DNA from: Oribacterium sp. C9 | GTDB taxonomy: Bacteria; Bacillota; Clostridia; Lachnospirales; Lachnospiraceae | Reading direction: 5' to 3' | DNA: 64,000 nt | Assembly: GCF_002007235.1 (NCBI RefSeq) | Contig: NZ_MUHW01000006.1 | Location: forward strand, 62,001 to 126,000 | In this document: positions 17,620-26,796 of the stretch, in pieces | How positions within the stretch are numbered: position 1 is the stretch's first letter | Layout of the letters: every line of letters starts with the position of its first letter | Position numbers and translations under genes: made by a program | The notes under the pieces: generated by a model | Databases searched by the model: none | Told to the model about the DNA's origin: nothing | What the model saw: only the letters and a program-made list of their open reading frames with translations

Positions 17620-18208
17620 TTTTGCCTCCATGATAACGATCCTTTCGGATCAGAATATTTCGGATGTGTTCTGTGACCGATTGAAATGTCTCCGGTTCCA
17701 TCCGTATGATCTGGCTCCACATTCGGATACCCTGATAGGAGAAGAGGATCACATTCACGATCTCACCGACATTCACTTCTGAGAATTCACCGCGTTCGAT
17801 TCCATAGCGGATCAAGGCAGTCCATTTTTCTTCCCAGATTTTGTTAAAACGTTCCATCACATCGGAGCCCGTCACTTCCGCGTATTCATACATCGCGATA
17901 CTCAGAGAGTCTTCGGGATGTTTCATCTCATCATCCATAAGCAGAAGGGCACTCTCTAAAATTTCAGTGGCAGAAAGTCCCTTCGAAATCTCGCCATGAA
18001 AATCCATAGCGTCTTTTGCGGTGATCTTTTCAAGAAGAGCCTCAAACAGTACCTCGGTACCTGAAAAATGACTGTACAGTCCGCCGCGGCTCAGATCTGT
18101 CACTTCGCATACATCCTTCATGGTCACCTGCTTGAATCCTCTTTTTGCAAACAGAGGATAGACCCGATCCAATATCATTTCCTTTGTTCTCTCAGCTTTT
18201 CCTGCCAT
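17603..18208 (-). CDS. TetR/AcrR-family transcriptional regulator
   Basis: N-terminal helix-turn-helix domain (residues about 5-50, with FKQVTMKDVCEVTDLSRGGLYSHFSGTEVLF, the TetR signature) and a C-terminal ligand/dimer domain that ends RNILIRK. ATG 18208 is preferred: it has AAGGAG upstream, whereas the GTG at 18235 lies inside a palindromic operator and has no ribosome site. Two GACAC-NN-GTGTC palindromes sit directly upstream, so it very probably represses its own operon with the alpha/beta hydrolase, and possibly the divergent gene at 18412. Confidence 0.9.
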   Translation of the reverse strand: MAGKAERTKEMILDRVYPLFAKRGFKQVTMKDVCEVTDLSRGGLYSHFSGTEVLFEALLEKITAKDAMDFHGEISKGLSATEILESALLLMDDEMKHPEDSLSIAMYEYAEVTGSDVMERFNKIWEEKWTALIRYGIERGEFSEVNVGEIVNVILFSYQGIRMWSQIIRMEPETFQSVTEHIRNILIRKDRYHGGKNEYAE

Positions 18209-18228
18209 CTTTTTATCCCACTCCTTTT

Positions 18229-18244
18229 TCGACACCTGTGTCGA
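18229..18244. promoter_or_regulatory. TetR operator candidate 1
   Basis: Perfect palindrome TCGACAC-CT-GTGTCGA just upstream of the TetR gene start. Confidence 0.75.
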
Positions 18245-18255
18245 TTTAGATTATA

Positions 18256-18267
18256 GACACGCGTGTC
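18256..18267. promoter_or_regulatory. TetR operator candidate 2
   Basis: Perfect palindrome GACAC-GC-GTGTC. It shares the GACAC-NN-GTGTC core with the site at 18229-18244, with centres about 25 bp apart. Confidence 0.75.
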
Positions 18268-18411
18268 GATTTTTGCAAGAGATAAAAAAGAAAAGGCGGT
18301 TGCGATTGTGTGAGCATTGTCCGAGTGATAGTATAAACGTATATATGAAGTGAATTCTGCTCTTTGGAAATAAAGGGCAGTACCGGAATCCATCAGGAAG
18401 GACGAGATAGC

Positions 18412-20106
18412 ATGGCGATCAATATAAGGACATCGTATGATAGTTTCAGAGAGTTAAGGGAAAACAATTCATATTATGTTGACAAGACAGATATCATTGA
18501 AGAGTATCTGATCCATAAATTTGATAAGGCGGTTCTTTTTGCCAGACCTCGTCGATTTGGTAAGACATTGACCATGACGATGCTGAGGGACTTTCTGGAC
18601 ATACGGCAGGATAGCAGGGATATATTTGCCGGACTGAATGTCATGAACTGCCGTGATGTGGTTGAAGGATACATGAATAAGTATCCGGTAATCTTCATTT
18701 CGTTGAAGGAGATATATGGAGAAGAGTCGGACAGCATTTTTTCTAATCTGAAACTTGCGGTTTCGGAATTATGCAAGCAGTATCCTGAATTGATCAGGAA
18801 TGAACTTCTTGAGGAAGAAGACAGGAAAATCCTCAGTAAATTAAGAGATCAGGAGGCAAATGAAGCAAACACGATAGCATCCCTCGGTTTCTTGGCCAGA
18901 CTTTTAAAGAATTACTATAAAAAGCAGGCATTTGTCATAATTGATGAATACGATGTTCCGATGGCAAAGGCTATTGGGACTCCTGAATATGACAGAGTAC
19001 GGGACATGATTGAACACATGCTCAGTTTCGTATGTAAGACAAATGATAATGTTAAGGCCGTAATCCTTTCAGGGTGCCTCTATACTGTGAAAAACAGTAC
19101 ATATACCGGTGTCAATAATATCATACCCTACACTGTGCTTTCACCGAACTATGCTTCTGCCATAGGTTTTACTGATGATAATGTAAAAACATTACTTAAA
19201 GACGCCGGATTGTCTGACCGTTACGAGACTGTATCAGAATGGTATGACGGATATATTTTTGGAAGAGATAAAATGTACTGCCCATGGGATGTGCTGTCAT
19301 ATGTCAGATCTGTACTGGATGGCTCATATAGTGAGGCTATGGGGCCTGAAAGCTATTGGGTAAATACATCGGAGACGTCATTGAATATCATAAGAGGTTT
19401 CCTTGGAAAAACCGCTGATATCGATGAGAGCTTTGAAAGACTTTTGGCAGGGGATACGATTGACTGTACTGTAAATGTTAATCTGCCTTATCACAGAATA
19501 CATGAGAGCGGTGAAAACCTCTGGTCGGTACTTGTTGAAACAGGATATCTTTCGAAAGCTGTTACCGAAAATATGCCATTGATGCCCCTTCGGATACCTA
19601 ATAAAGAAATACAGGTGGTATTCAGAGAGGAGATATGGAATTATTTCAAAGACAAGGTAGACAATGTTTTTGTAAAAGATTTCGTAAGTGCATTGTGGAC
19701 CGGAGAAATACAGAGAGCAGAAGCGGCACTTAATCAGATACTGGAGGCAACATTATCTTTTTATCATGAATACCGTGAGTACAGTTATCATCTAATTCTG
19801 GATGGATTTTTCACAGGTTTGGGATATATAGTGCATTCTGAAAGAGAGACCGGATACGGAAGAAGTGATCTGATAATTCAGGATCCGGCAAAAAGCAGAT
19901 GTATCATTATCGAGTTAAAGCATGTTAAGGATGAAAATGAACTGGAAAAAGCTTTAAAGGAGGCAGCAGGACAGATTGTAGAGAAAAAATATGAGAGCGG
20001 GCCCAGATATGAGGGATATACAACACGTTTGAAGTATAGTATGGCCTTTTGTGATAAGAAATGTCTTATTTCAGAGGTATCCGGGTTTGCCGGGAAGAGT
20101 TTATGA
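18412..20106 (+). CDS. AAA-ATPase-like / PD-(D/E)XK nuclease-fold protein
   Basis: Belongs to the large AAA-ATPase_like plus DUF1703-type group, common in several copies in gut Clostridia and Bacteroidetes. N-terminal motifs are YYVDKTDII and a Walker A-like RPRRFGKTLTM near residue 55; Walker B-like FVIIDEYDVPM lies near 180. The C-terminal PD-(D/E)XK nuclease core is visible as GRSDLIIQ followed by CIIIELKH. Role is unknown; defence or DNA-mobility functions have been proposed for the group. The start at 18412 follows AGGAAGGACGAG; an in-frame ATG at 18364 lacks such a site. A hairpin terminator follows. Confidence 0.88.
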   Translation: MAINIRTSYDSFRELRENNSYYVDKTDIIEEYLIHKFDKAVLFARPRRFGKTLTMTMLRDFLDIRQDSRDIFAGLNVMNCRDVVEGYMNKYPVIFISLKEIYGEESDSIFSNLKLAVSELCKQYPELIRNELLEEEDRKILSKLRDQEANEANTIASLGFLARLLKNYYKKQAFVIIDEYDVPMAKAIGTPEYDRVRDMIEHMLSFVCKTNDNVKAVILSGCLYTVKNSTYTGVNNIIPYTVLSPNYASAIGFTDDNVKTLLKDAGLSDRYETVSEWYDGYIFGRDKMYCPWDVLSYVRSVLDGSYSEAMGPESYWVNTSETSLNIIRGFLGKTADIDESFERLLAGDTIDCTVNVNLPYHRIHESGENLWSVLVETGYLSKAVTENMPLMPLRIPNKEIQVVFREEIWNYFKDKVDNVFVKDFVSALWTGEIQRAEAALNQILEATLSFYHEYREYSYHLILDGFFTGLGYIVHSERETGYGRSDLIIQDPAKSRCIIIELKHVKDENELEKALKEAAGQIVEKKYESGPRYEGYTTRLKYSMAFCDKKCLISEVSGFAGKSL

Positions 20107-20137
20107 GTGCGGAAAAGCATAATAGTGTGTAAACAGA

Positions 20138-20160
20138 CAGGAGGGGCATCGCCCCTCCTG
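20138..20160 (+). terminator. Hairpin terminator, same stem-loop as at 26798
   Basis: CAGGAGGGGC, ATC, GCCCCTCCTG: a 10-bp perfect stem just after the AAA/nuclease gene. No long T run follows (TAGTTGT). The same stem and loop occur again at 26798-26818. Confidence 0.7.
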
Positions 20161-20241
20161 TAGTTGTACATAACTGATGAATGTAGTTTTTTTTATATGT
20201 AATAATGATATTGTCATGGGAACTCAGGAAAAATACAGAGT

Positions 20242-21372
20242 TTATCCTGCGGATTTTATAATGCTCTCAAATGAGGATGTATCGTCCAGAGCCCTATTGG
20301 AAGTTTGTACCATCATGATATAGTTGTTGTTTCCTGTGAGTCTGTTGTAGAAGATAATAATAAATCCATCTATTTCATGCCCTTCAAAAACGTTAAATCC
20401 TTTATTGAGAAATCCGTTGATTTTAAATCTGAATCCATGTTGACCGGCAATTTTCAGTTTGGAACAATCTGAAATGGTTATATTTTTATAGAATCCTGAT
20501 GCAAAGGTTTCTGCCAAATTCTTGGCGAAAGTATCATCCATCTCTTTACTACCGATAGTCTTATAGAATGTTATGGAAGCTATATAGTCACTTTGAGTAT
20601 CCTGATCTATGAAAGAGGAGGTGTCATTCATACTGTCAAATTCATCTTTTACATCCATAAATGTTTTTGGGAGAATATAGGTAATATTATCTAAAGTATA
20701 ATTTATGGTTCCATCCATATTCATGGTTGCCATGGGATCATTAGTTTTGGGTATCTTTGTGAGATATTGTTCCGGCTCGACGTTCAGCCGTGTGAACAGC
20801 TCAGTATTCCAATTGGTGCTATCCGATTTAAATATTAGTTCCTTTTCATCAACTTTTGAGAATATTGTGCAGTGCAGTCTTGAAAGCTCTATATAGATAT
20901 TATCATCTTTAATATACCAAGGGCATGCCAATTCAGTGTATTGGATAGTGATGCAATAATAGTATGCAAGGCCGTCCGAGTTTAGTACAAGGATTTCATG
21001 GTCATCGCCCGCATAAACACCGCAAATGTCAATATTATCTTCATTTGAGGTGATTGTCGTTTCTTCCACGGAAGTGGATACTGTAGTTGTTTCCCGTGTG
21101 GCTGAGTATGTGTCTGTCGGAGTATTATCAATGCTGGTTTCAACAAAAGCCTCCGGTATAAGAGATTCTGATTTTGTTTTAAAAAATGAAAATGCCACAA
21201 AAACCATTATCATAATAAATACAGCACATATGATCAGAATCGGAGGCTTTTTAGTATGATTATCAATTGCTTTGTTTGCAAAATATTGACCGATTTCAAA
21301 ACCGCATTCAGGACACTTTTCTAAATCTGCGGAACATCTTGTTCCACAAATTGGGCAGTTAACTAATCGCAT
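20242..21372 (-). CDS. Zinc-ribbon membrane protein with extracellular domain
   Basis: Starts with a cytoplasmic zinc ribbon (CPICG at 6-10 and CPECGF at 19-24), then one transmembrane helix near residues 43-63 (PILIICAVFIMIMVFVAFSFF). A Thr/Ser-rich linker leads to a long outer domain of about 260 residues with two parts, one beginning near DICGVYAGDDHEI, the second near DGTINYTLDNITYILP. I do not recognise the outer domains. It is downstream of and co-oriented with the protein kinase gene (47-bp gap holding a short hairpin), a common pairing in this bacterial group, so it is a plausible kinase target or signal receptor. Confidence 0.75.
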   Translation of the reverse strand: MRLVNCPICGTRCSADLEKCPECGFEIGQYFANKAIDNHTKKPPILIICAVFIMIMVFVAFSFFKTKSESLIPEAFVETSIDNTPTDTYSATRETTTVSTSVEETTITSNEDNIDICGVYAGDDHEILVLNSDGLAYYYCITIQYTELACPWYIKDDNIYIELSRLHCTIFSKVDEKELIFKSDSTNWNTELFTRLNVEPEQYLTKIPKTNDPMATMNMDGTINYTLDNITYILPKTFMDVKDEFDSMNDTSSFIDQDTQSDYIASITFYKTIGSKEMDDTFAKNLAETFASGFYKNITISDCSKLKIAGQHGFRFKINGFLNKGFNVFEGHEIDGFIIIFYNRLTGNNNYIMMVQTSNRALDDTSSFESIIKSAG

Positions 21373-21396
21373 AAGATTTACTCTTTTTTTATACTA

Positions 21397-21416
21397 TTCC
21401 CACTGCTACGGTGGGA
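21397..21416. repeat. Short hairpin between kinase and zinc-ribbon genes
   Basis: TTCCCAC and GTGGGAG-type arms around a TGCTACG loop; no T run. It may moderate read-through or stabilise the transcript. Confidence 0.4.
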
Positions 21417-21419
21417 GCA

Positions 21420-22172
21420 TTAATAATTCCTGTTGTTATAATTAGTTATAGATAGAATACATTGAAGCTTTTGCAAAGCTTTCTTTAGTTGAGAGGCTGA
21501 TTGGTACCTATCTTTTGGATTCATTTCAAGACATTTATTAATAACAGTTGAAAGTTTTGCTGACTTTTTTTTCGAGTGAACATTATCATTTCCTGTTAGT
21601 GTCTTAATTAGATTTCCTACAGCATATATGTCTGTCTGACATGAGGAATTACCGAAACCGAATTGTTCCGGGGCTGCATAGCCTTCGGTGCCAATGAGTC
21701 TGGTATCGCGTTCTTTTTCGGTGATACACTGACGGGCGGCATTTAAGTCTATCAGGATGATTCGTTCGTCTTCCGTAAGAATTATATTTGAAGGCTTAAT
21801 ATCTCGATGAATCAGAATAGGTTTTTGTGAATGTAATTCAATAAGAATGTCACATAGTTTTATTGCGTAGGATATGGCATCGATTTCTGAAACTGAACCG
21901 CACAGATCAATCACTTCCTGTAGAGTATCACCGGAAATGTATTCTTCTATAATGGTGAGAACTCCGTCATGTTGATACATGGCATAAAGGCGAGGAATAT
22001 TTTTGATGTGATGTCTGAAAAGCTGCTCATAAACATTGAGATTGTATACGGAAAGCGTTTTTTTAAGATAAACTTTCTTTGTATCAATGTGCTGGACATA
22101 ATATATCTGATGCTCCTCACTGAGGGTGGCAACCTCTTTATAAAAGGAAATTGGCAATGAACTGTCAAACAT
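21420..22172 (-). CDS. Serine/threonine protein kinase, soluble
   Basis: Hanks-type kinase, 250 residues. Motifs: beta-3 lysine region VYLKK (about 35-38), catalytic loop HRDIKPSN (122-129), a DFG variant DLN (142-144) and activation/APE region GTEGYAAPEQ (161-170). The N-terminal glycine-rich loop is poorly formed. No transmembrane segment or PASTA domain follows, unlike PrkC, so it is a cytosolic kinase. The ribosome site AGGTGAGG precedes ATG 22172. Only 53 bp separate it from the divergent HTH gene, so both promoters overlap there. It probably phosphorylates the zinc-ribbon membrane protein or the HTH protein; this is inference. Confidence 0.9.
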   Translation of the reverse strand: MFDSSLPISFYKEVATLSEEHQIYYVQHIDTKKVYLKKTLSVYNLNVYEQLFRHHIKNIPRLYAMYQHDGVLTIIEEYISGDTLQEVIDLCGSVSEIDAISYAIKLCDILIELHSQKPILIHRDIKPSNIILTEDERIILIDLNAARQCITEKERDTRLIGTEGYAAPEQFGFGNSSCQTDIYAVGNLIKTLTGNDNVHSKKKSAKLSTVINKCLEMNPKDRYQSASQLKKALQKLQCILSITNYNNRNY

Positions 22173-22225
22173 AATATAACCTCACCTATTTATTATCTAA
22201 GTATAACACAGTAAAGGGGAGTGCA

Positions 22226-22687
22226 ATGTATAAAAAGACCACAAAAGAATTGGAAGAGATACTTGAACATACTCATCCAAAGGACATTTTGGATTATGTA
22301 AAGAATAATGAAGAGGATCTTCTTGATGGTGACAGGAACTTTATGAAATATATGAACGAAAAGCTCAGGGAGAAGGGGCTTCAGAAACAGGAAGTGCTTC
22401 TTAGGGCGGATATTTCGCAGGGATATGGATATAAGCTGTTATCAGAGGAAAAGGTAACTAAGCAGAGAGATATTATCCTGAGAATCTGTTATGCTGCAAA
22501 TTTTTCACTTAAGGAAACGCAGCAGGCACTTAAGATTTATCACATGGATACGTTGTTTGCCAGAGATCCGAGAGATGCATTACTCATGACATTTTTTAAT
22601 GAACATCCCGGGAGCATCATTGATATTAATGAGATGCTTCTTGCCAACAAAATGGTGCCGCTAAGATCCAGTGGAGTACATGAATAA
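22226..22687 (+). CDS. HTH (XRE-like) protein divergent from the kinase
   Basis: A 153-residue protein. The middle region (VLLRADISQGYGYKLLSEEK) has helix-turn-helix spacing like XRE proteins. The C-terminal half (LFARDPRDALLMTFF, then INEMLLANKMVPL) matches a family of small regulators found beside bacterial Ser/Thr kinases, as far as I recall. It is likely a DNA-binding output or substrate of the neighbouring kinase. The ribosome site AAGGGGAG lies seven bases before the ATG. The gap to the next gene is 95 bp. Confidence 0.65.
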   Translation: MYKKTTKELEEILEHTHPKDILDYVKNNEEDLLDGDRNFMKYMNEKLREKGLQKQEVLLRADISQGYGYKLLSEEKVTKQRDIILRICYAANFSLKETQQALKIYHMDTLFARDPRDALLMTFFNEHPGSIIDINEMLLANKMVPLRSSGVHE

Positions 22688-22782
22688 AAGTATTTTGTAG
22701 GATAGTTGGTTGATCTTTGACACTTCTGAAATTGTTCTAAGGAAAAAATAAATTATCATTCTTTAAAAAGAAAGGAGTTGCT

Positions 22783-23787
22783 ATGAAAAAGATAGTTTTT
22801 ATTTTGATACTCGGTAGTCTTTCTTTACTTATGGCTTGTGGTAATAAATCTAGTGAAACAAGCTTTGATGCGAATGGAAACGATAAACAATCAGCTACGG
22901 GTAATTCAGGGAAAACTCAAAATGGTGATTTTGTTCCGCTGGAACCTTTTAAAAAGGATGCGACAATTGAAGAAACTGTCTTGTTTGATAAAAATGATTT
23001 AAAAATTACTGCTATATCACTCACGTATGGAAATTACTCTGCAGATTTGGGGCTGAAATTTGAGAATAATAGTGATAAAAATATGAGTTTTATAGCTCAA
23101 TCTTTAGGATATTCTCGAAATGCCATAAATGATTCTATGATAAAGGATGGTTACGTTAATGTTGATGTAGCCGCCGGTGAGTCTGCAACTGACACAATGA
23201 GATTCAATTATAATGAAATGATGCTTTCGGGGATTTCCGAAATAGGAATTATACAAACTGGGTTCAGTATTAGTGATGATGATTATAACGACATTTATAC
23301 CGGGACTTTAGAGTTAAAGACCACAGCAGCAGATACAGTTGAATCCAGTACTAACAATTTTCGTAAAAACATGCAGAGTAAGGCACTTCAATACACTTAT
23401 AATATGACACTGGACTACTTCTCCGATGAAGAATTATACTCATCAGCCGGTATTTCAATTATAACTGAGGTTTTAATTACAAACAAAGACGGTAAGCAAA
23501 CATTGATGATTGAAGAAAAGAATGATACGGAAATGGATGCCAGGATTTCTATAAAAGATATAAAAATTAATGATCAATTGGCTTACGAGGGAACGTGGAG
23601 CTCTGAAATTGTCACTGCCGGGAAACGAACCATTGAGGATATAGGTATAAATAGTGTTCTTAAGGAAGAGAAAAAATCAGAATTAGGAATAGAAGATGTC
23701 GAAAGTATCGGATTCACTATTGAAGCAAAGAACTCAGATAATATGGTGATGTCCGAGCCGGCAGAAGTAATCGTAAAAATAAGGTGA
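22783..23787 (+). CDS. Lipoprotein with two Ig-like (DUF4352/DUF5067-type) domains
   Basis: Signal peptide with lipobox LLMAC (Cys19) places it on the outer surface. A low-complexity Asn/Ser/Gly linker to about residue 60 precedes two similar halves, each starting with a strand that describes conserved-neighbour patterns (LKITAISLTYGNYSADLGLKFENNSDKN and a later ITEVLITNKDGKQTLMIEE). This is typical of immunoglobulin-like domains in Clostridial lipoproteins. No enzymatic motif. It is part of an AT-rich stretch with the kinase and two other exported proteins. Good AAAGGAG ribosome site. Confidence 0.7.
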   Translation: MKKIVFILILGSLSLLMACGNKSSETSFDANGNDKQSATGNSGKTQNGDFVPLEPFKKDATIEETVLFDKNDLKITAISLTYGNYSADLGLKFENNSDKNMSFIAQSLGYSRNAINDSMIKDGYVNVDVAAGESATDTMRFNYNEMMLSGISEIGIIQTGFSISDDDYNDIYTGTLELKTTAADTVESSTNNFRKNMQSKALQYTYNMTLDYFSDEELYSSAGISIITEVLITNKDGKQTLMIEEKNDTEMDARISIKDIKINDQLAYEGTWSSEIVTAGKRTIEDIGINSVLKEEKKSELGIEDVESIGFTIEAKNSDNMVMSEPAEVIVKIR

Positions 23788-24138
23788 GACAATAAAAAAT
23801 TGAAGGAATACTAAGGGGCTGTCACATGATGGCCCTTTTGTTGAAAAAGAAAATAAATGGGCTTTAAAAACATTGCTCTGTAATAATTATTCATAATGAT
23901 GTAGCTTCAAACCATAATAGCAAGAGTCTTTACTGTTATAGTTAACCTAGGATTTGACGATAAAAACATTGGGGTAATGAGAATTTATAATGATTATATT
24001 TCCAAAGATATTTGATGATTTTAATGGATTAGAAATTAGATAAGTACTGTAGAAAGGTTATAGTTGTAAGACAATTGCATCAAAAGTAGTAGAGAAAAGC
24101 GTACCGGATAAAGGATTGCGTGGTGGAGGTGTTTTTGT
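23788..24138. other. 351-bp intergenic region
   Basis: Very AT-rich. It holds an imperfect stem (AAGGGGC at 23811 against GGCCCTT near 23833) with a following TTTTGTTG, a probable terminator of the lipoprotein gene. I see no gene or other clear element before the GGAGG site of the next gene. Confidence 0.5.
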
Positions 24139-25923
24139 ATGAATAGAATTAAGCGATTAATTATAAGTATTGTCTTGACCACATCGTTTGTCGTGATGAG
24201 TTTAGGAAGTACTATAGCTATGGCAGAAGAAGCTGCAAATTTAACAACACAGCAGAGTAATGCAATTGAGATGCTCAACTATATTACTGTGCTCACTCAG
24301 GACATCAATACTTCGAAAAACAGCCGTATCTACATGGAAAATGCGTATTCTACACTTATAAATAATACATATCCAAATGCGGTTGACAGCAGAACATTAA
24401 GTCATTTGACAGGACTGCTTGATACGATGGAAAGCTATCGAATGATTGATGTTAAGCGTGAACGTCTGCAATATGTTTATGAACAAAGTCAGGCACAAGC
24501 TATGAAAGCAGCTATACCTAATCCAACAGGACTATTAAGCACTGTTCATTCTTTTCATCCGGCTAAATTGATAGGATCTGTTGTATATATGGCAATGGAT
24601 TCGGCGATGAATTATATTGCATATAAGTCAGAAACTGAACAAAAGTTTTTAAAGGATGGATGGGCTCTTGATGATGAGGAAGCAAAGGTACTTCATGAGA
24701 GCAGAAAAGGAACTTTTAGCTACATGGTAAAGATGGTTAATGAATATAATCTTCCGGGCGATTTGACATTGACAGAAGATAGTGTAAAGGACCTTGTAAA
24801 TTGGAAGAACAATTCTAATATTGTTGGCAGAATTCAGTTTTTGGAATCAAATAAAAAAACATATCAAGCATATGGCGGATACTGGCTTATCAGAGCAGAG
24901 AGCTACTATAAGAATGATGATTATAAGAAGTGTCTTAGCGATGTTGAAACATATGAAAAAATGGGTACTCGTATATTTAGACGAGATTATGAATATGCAA
25001 AGATACTACCTTTAGCAATAGCATCAGCAAAAGAAACAATGAAAAAGGATGAGTATGCCAAGTATGCAAGTGAAAAAGCACAGGTGATCGTGAATAATAC
25101 TGATCATGATGATTGGGCTTTAAGGTATTTTGCTGCCCAGACTTTTGTGGATATATATGCCGAAACAAAAGATAAGATATATTTACAAGATGCATATAAT
25201 ATTGTTGTAGATAATGTCAACTATCTTTTGTCAGAGCAGAAAACTCAAAATGAAGAGTATCTAAAAGAGGTATCTGATAAAGCCATACCAAAATCCGCAA
25301 CAAAAGAAGAGAAAAACCAGATAGAAGAATATAACAAAATGCGTAAGGAAGCCAGAAAGGTGGAGTTAGCACCGATTTATGAACCACTTAGATTGAATTT
25401 AGATTTATTATTCGCCATAGCTGACGAGCTTAAGATATCAGCTTCCGATAAGAAAAAAATTGATAAAATGTTGCATCCAAACGCTGAAGCAGTATTTCTT
25501 GTTGAATCGGTTGAAAATAATTACTGGTTTGATAAGAATGGATCATCAACGGCAGATAAAGATATGAATGTATCAATATCAAAGGGGAGTATGGTGCTTC
25601 CTGCATCTATATTGACATCAGATTCAAATATAAAAGTATCGGTTAAAGATGGAAATATGACTAATGTTTTTACAGACTGGGTACTTAAAGAGGTTGAAAG
25701 AGATACAGAGAATGTTATTTCAACCCATAAAGCTGAATATACCAGCAAAACCTCTAAGGATTATGGTTGGAAAGCTGATGAAACAATCTCAATAGATGTA
25801 TCATATAAGGGATCATCAAAAGGATCACATCATTTTGAATTTAAAACAAAAGGAAATAAAAATGAATGGTTCGAGTATTTAAAAGTATGGGAGAGTGATG
25901 TGCTGTTTGAAAGGGTGAAATAA
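24139..25923 (+). CDS. Secreted helical repeat protein, function unknown
   Basis: Signal peptide of about 30 residues ending AMAEE, no lipobox. The region from about 230 to 400 is alpha-helical with TPR-like pairs (YWLIRAESYYKNDDYKKCLSDVETYEKMG, then DDWALRYFAAQTFVDIYAETKDKIYLQDAY). The last 130 residues look like beta sandwich. There is no catalytic motif. The stop codon is two bases from the next ATG, so it is coupled to the exported protein at 25925. Codons are more A/T-ending than in flanking housekeeping genes, hinting that the cassette was acquired. Confidence 0.72.
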   Translation: MNRIKRLIISIVLTTSFVVMSLGSTIAMAEEAANLTTQQSNAIEMLNYITVLTQDINTSKNSRIYMENAYSTLINNTYPNAVDSRTLSHLTGLLDTMESYRMIDVKRERLQYVYEQSQAQAMKAAIPNPTGLLSTVHSFHPAKLIGSVVYMAMDSAMNYIAYKSETEQKFLKDGWALDDEEAKVLHESRKGTFSYMVKMVNEYNLPGDLTLTEDSVKDLVNWKNNSNIVGRIQFLESNKKTYQAYGGYWLIRAESYYKNDDYKKCLSDVETYEKMGTRIFRRDYEYAKILPLAIASAKETMKKDEYAKYASEKAQVIVNNTDHDDWALRYFAAQTFVDIYAETKDKIYLQDAYNIVVDNVNYLLSEQKTQNEEYLKEVSDKAIPKSATKEEKNQIEEYNKMRKEARKVELAPIYEPLRLNLDLLFAIADELKISASDKKKIDKMLHPNAEAVFLVESVENNYWFDKNGSSTADKDMNVSISKGSMVLPASILTSDSNIKVSVKDGNMTNVFTDWVLKEVERDTENVISTHKAEYTSKTSKDYGWKADETISIDVSYKGSSKGSHHFEFKTKGNKNEWFEYLKVWESDVLFERVK

Positions 25924-25924
25924 T

Positions 25925-26791
25925 ATGCAAAAAAGACTATTGTCAGTTTTGTTAGTATGTGTAATTATTTTCCTTTTTTCAGTACCGGTTATGGCACACG
26001 AAAAATCTGAACATGATGAAGATATTGAATATGTGCTGTTTCGTAATAAAGATTATAAGAAAACCCATCCAAATAGTAGTAACAGTAAAAAAATTCAAGC
26101 CATAGAAGATGCTACATATCTTTGTGTCGATCAGTTTAATGGAAAAGGAATTAAAGAATTAGAAAATCTACATAATGAAAAAATTCCTGATATACCTAAG
26201 TCAATTGATGAGTTTGATTTCAAAGATAATTATACACATAGGAAGCATACTCATAGAGGATGGAACGTTAATTATGACCGTAGTGCTCATTGGGATATTA
26301 GGCAAAGGATCCTCAGGAATACAGTTGATAAGGTGCTTTTTTCAGAAGTGAAATCTGTTTTTTCCTTTTTGCCGTGGGATTCCGATGGGAAAAAGTATAA
26401 AGAGCAATGTGAGAGTTTCTGTCAACTGCTGTATTATATTCACATAATAGGTGATCATATCGCGGCTGATAAATATAATGCGCTTTATTATACATATCAT
26501 TTAACACAATTGCATGATAGGGATAATCCAGGAATTATTCCGGATTTAATATCATGCTTTGAGAAGTTGTTTAAATCTCAAAAAAACACTTACATGTATA
26601 ATCAGCTTAAGCAAGAACTTGAGATGTTAATGGATAAAAGTGATAAGATACAAAGTTCTACAGGTGGAGTTAATACAGAAGAGAAGTTTGCTGAATATCA
26701 TAAATGTGCAATAGATTTGCTTGAAGTATTAAGTACATATGTTCCGGAATTGTTAAGGAAAGAGGATTTCTTTTCTAAGAGTTTTTCATAA
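25925..26791 (+). CDS. Secreted protein with possible zinc-PLC/S1-P1-like helical core
   Basis: Signal peptide ends at VMAHEK. His-rich stretch HRKHTHRGWNVNYDRSAHWDIRQRI (about 100-125, in parts) and HIIGDH near residue 178 recall the metal ligands (HxxxD) of zinc-dependent phospholipase C and S1/P1 nucleases, which have all-helical folds. The ordering of ligands is not a clean match, so this is only a structural guess. It is co-transcribed with the helical repeat protein. A bidirectional terminator follows. Odd feature: several conserved His and Trp residues without any known family that I can name. Confidence 0.6.
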   Translation: MQKRLLSVLLVCVIIFLFSVPVMAHEKSEHDEDIEYVLFRNKDYKKTHPNSSNSKKIQAIEDATYLCVDQFNGKGIKELENLHNEKIPDIPKSIDEFDFKDNYTHRKHTHRGWNVNYDRSAHWDIRQRILRNTVDKVLFSEVKSVFSFLPWDSDGKKYKEQCESFCQLLYYIHIIGDHIAADKYNALYYTYHLTQLHDRDNPGIIPDLISCFEKLFKSQKNTYMYNQLKQELEMLMDKSDKIQSSTGGVNTEEKFAEYHKCAIDLLEVLSTYVPELLRKEDFFSKSFS

Positions 26792-26796
26792 AAAAA

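Noticed and set aside
23811-23840. GGGGCTGTCACATGATGGCCC as a possible insertion-sequence end
   Set aside because: Only one copy, no transposase and no matching opposite end; a weak terminator explains it.
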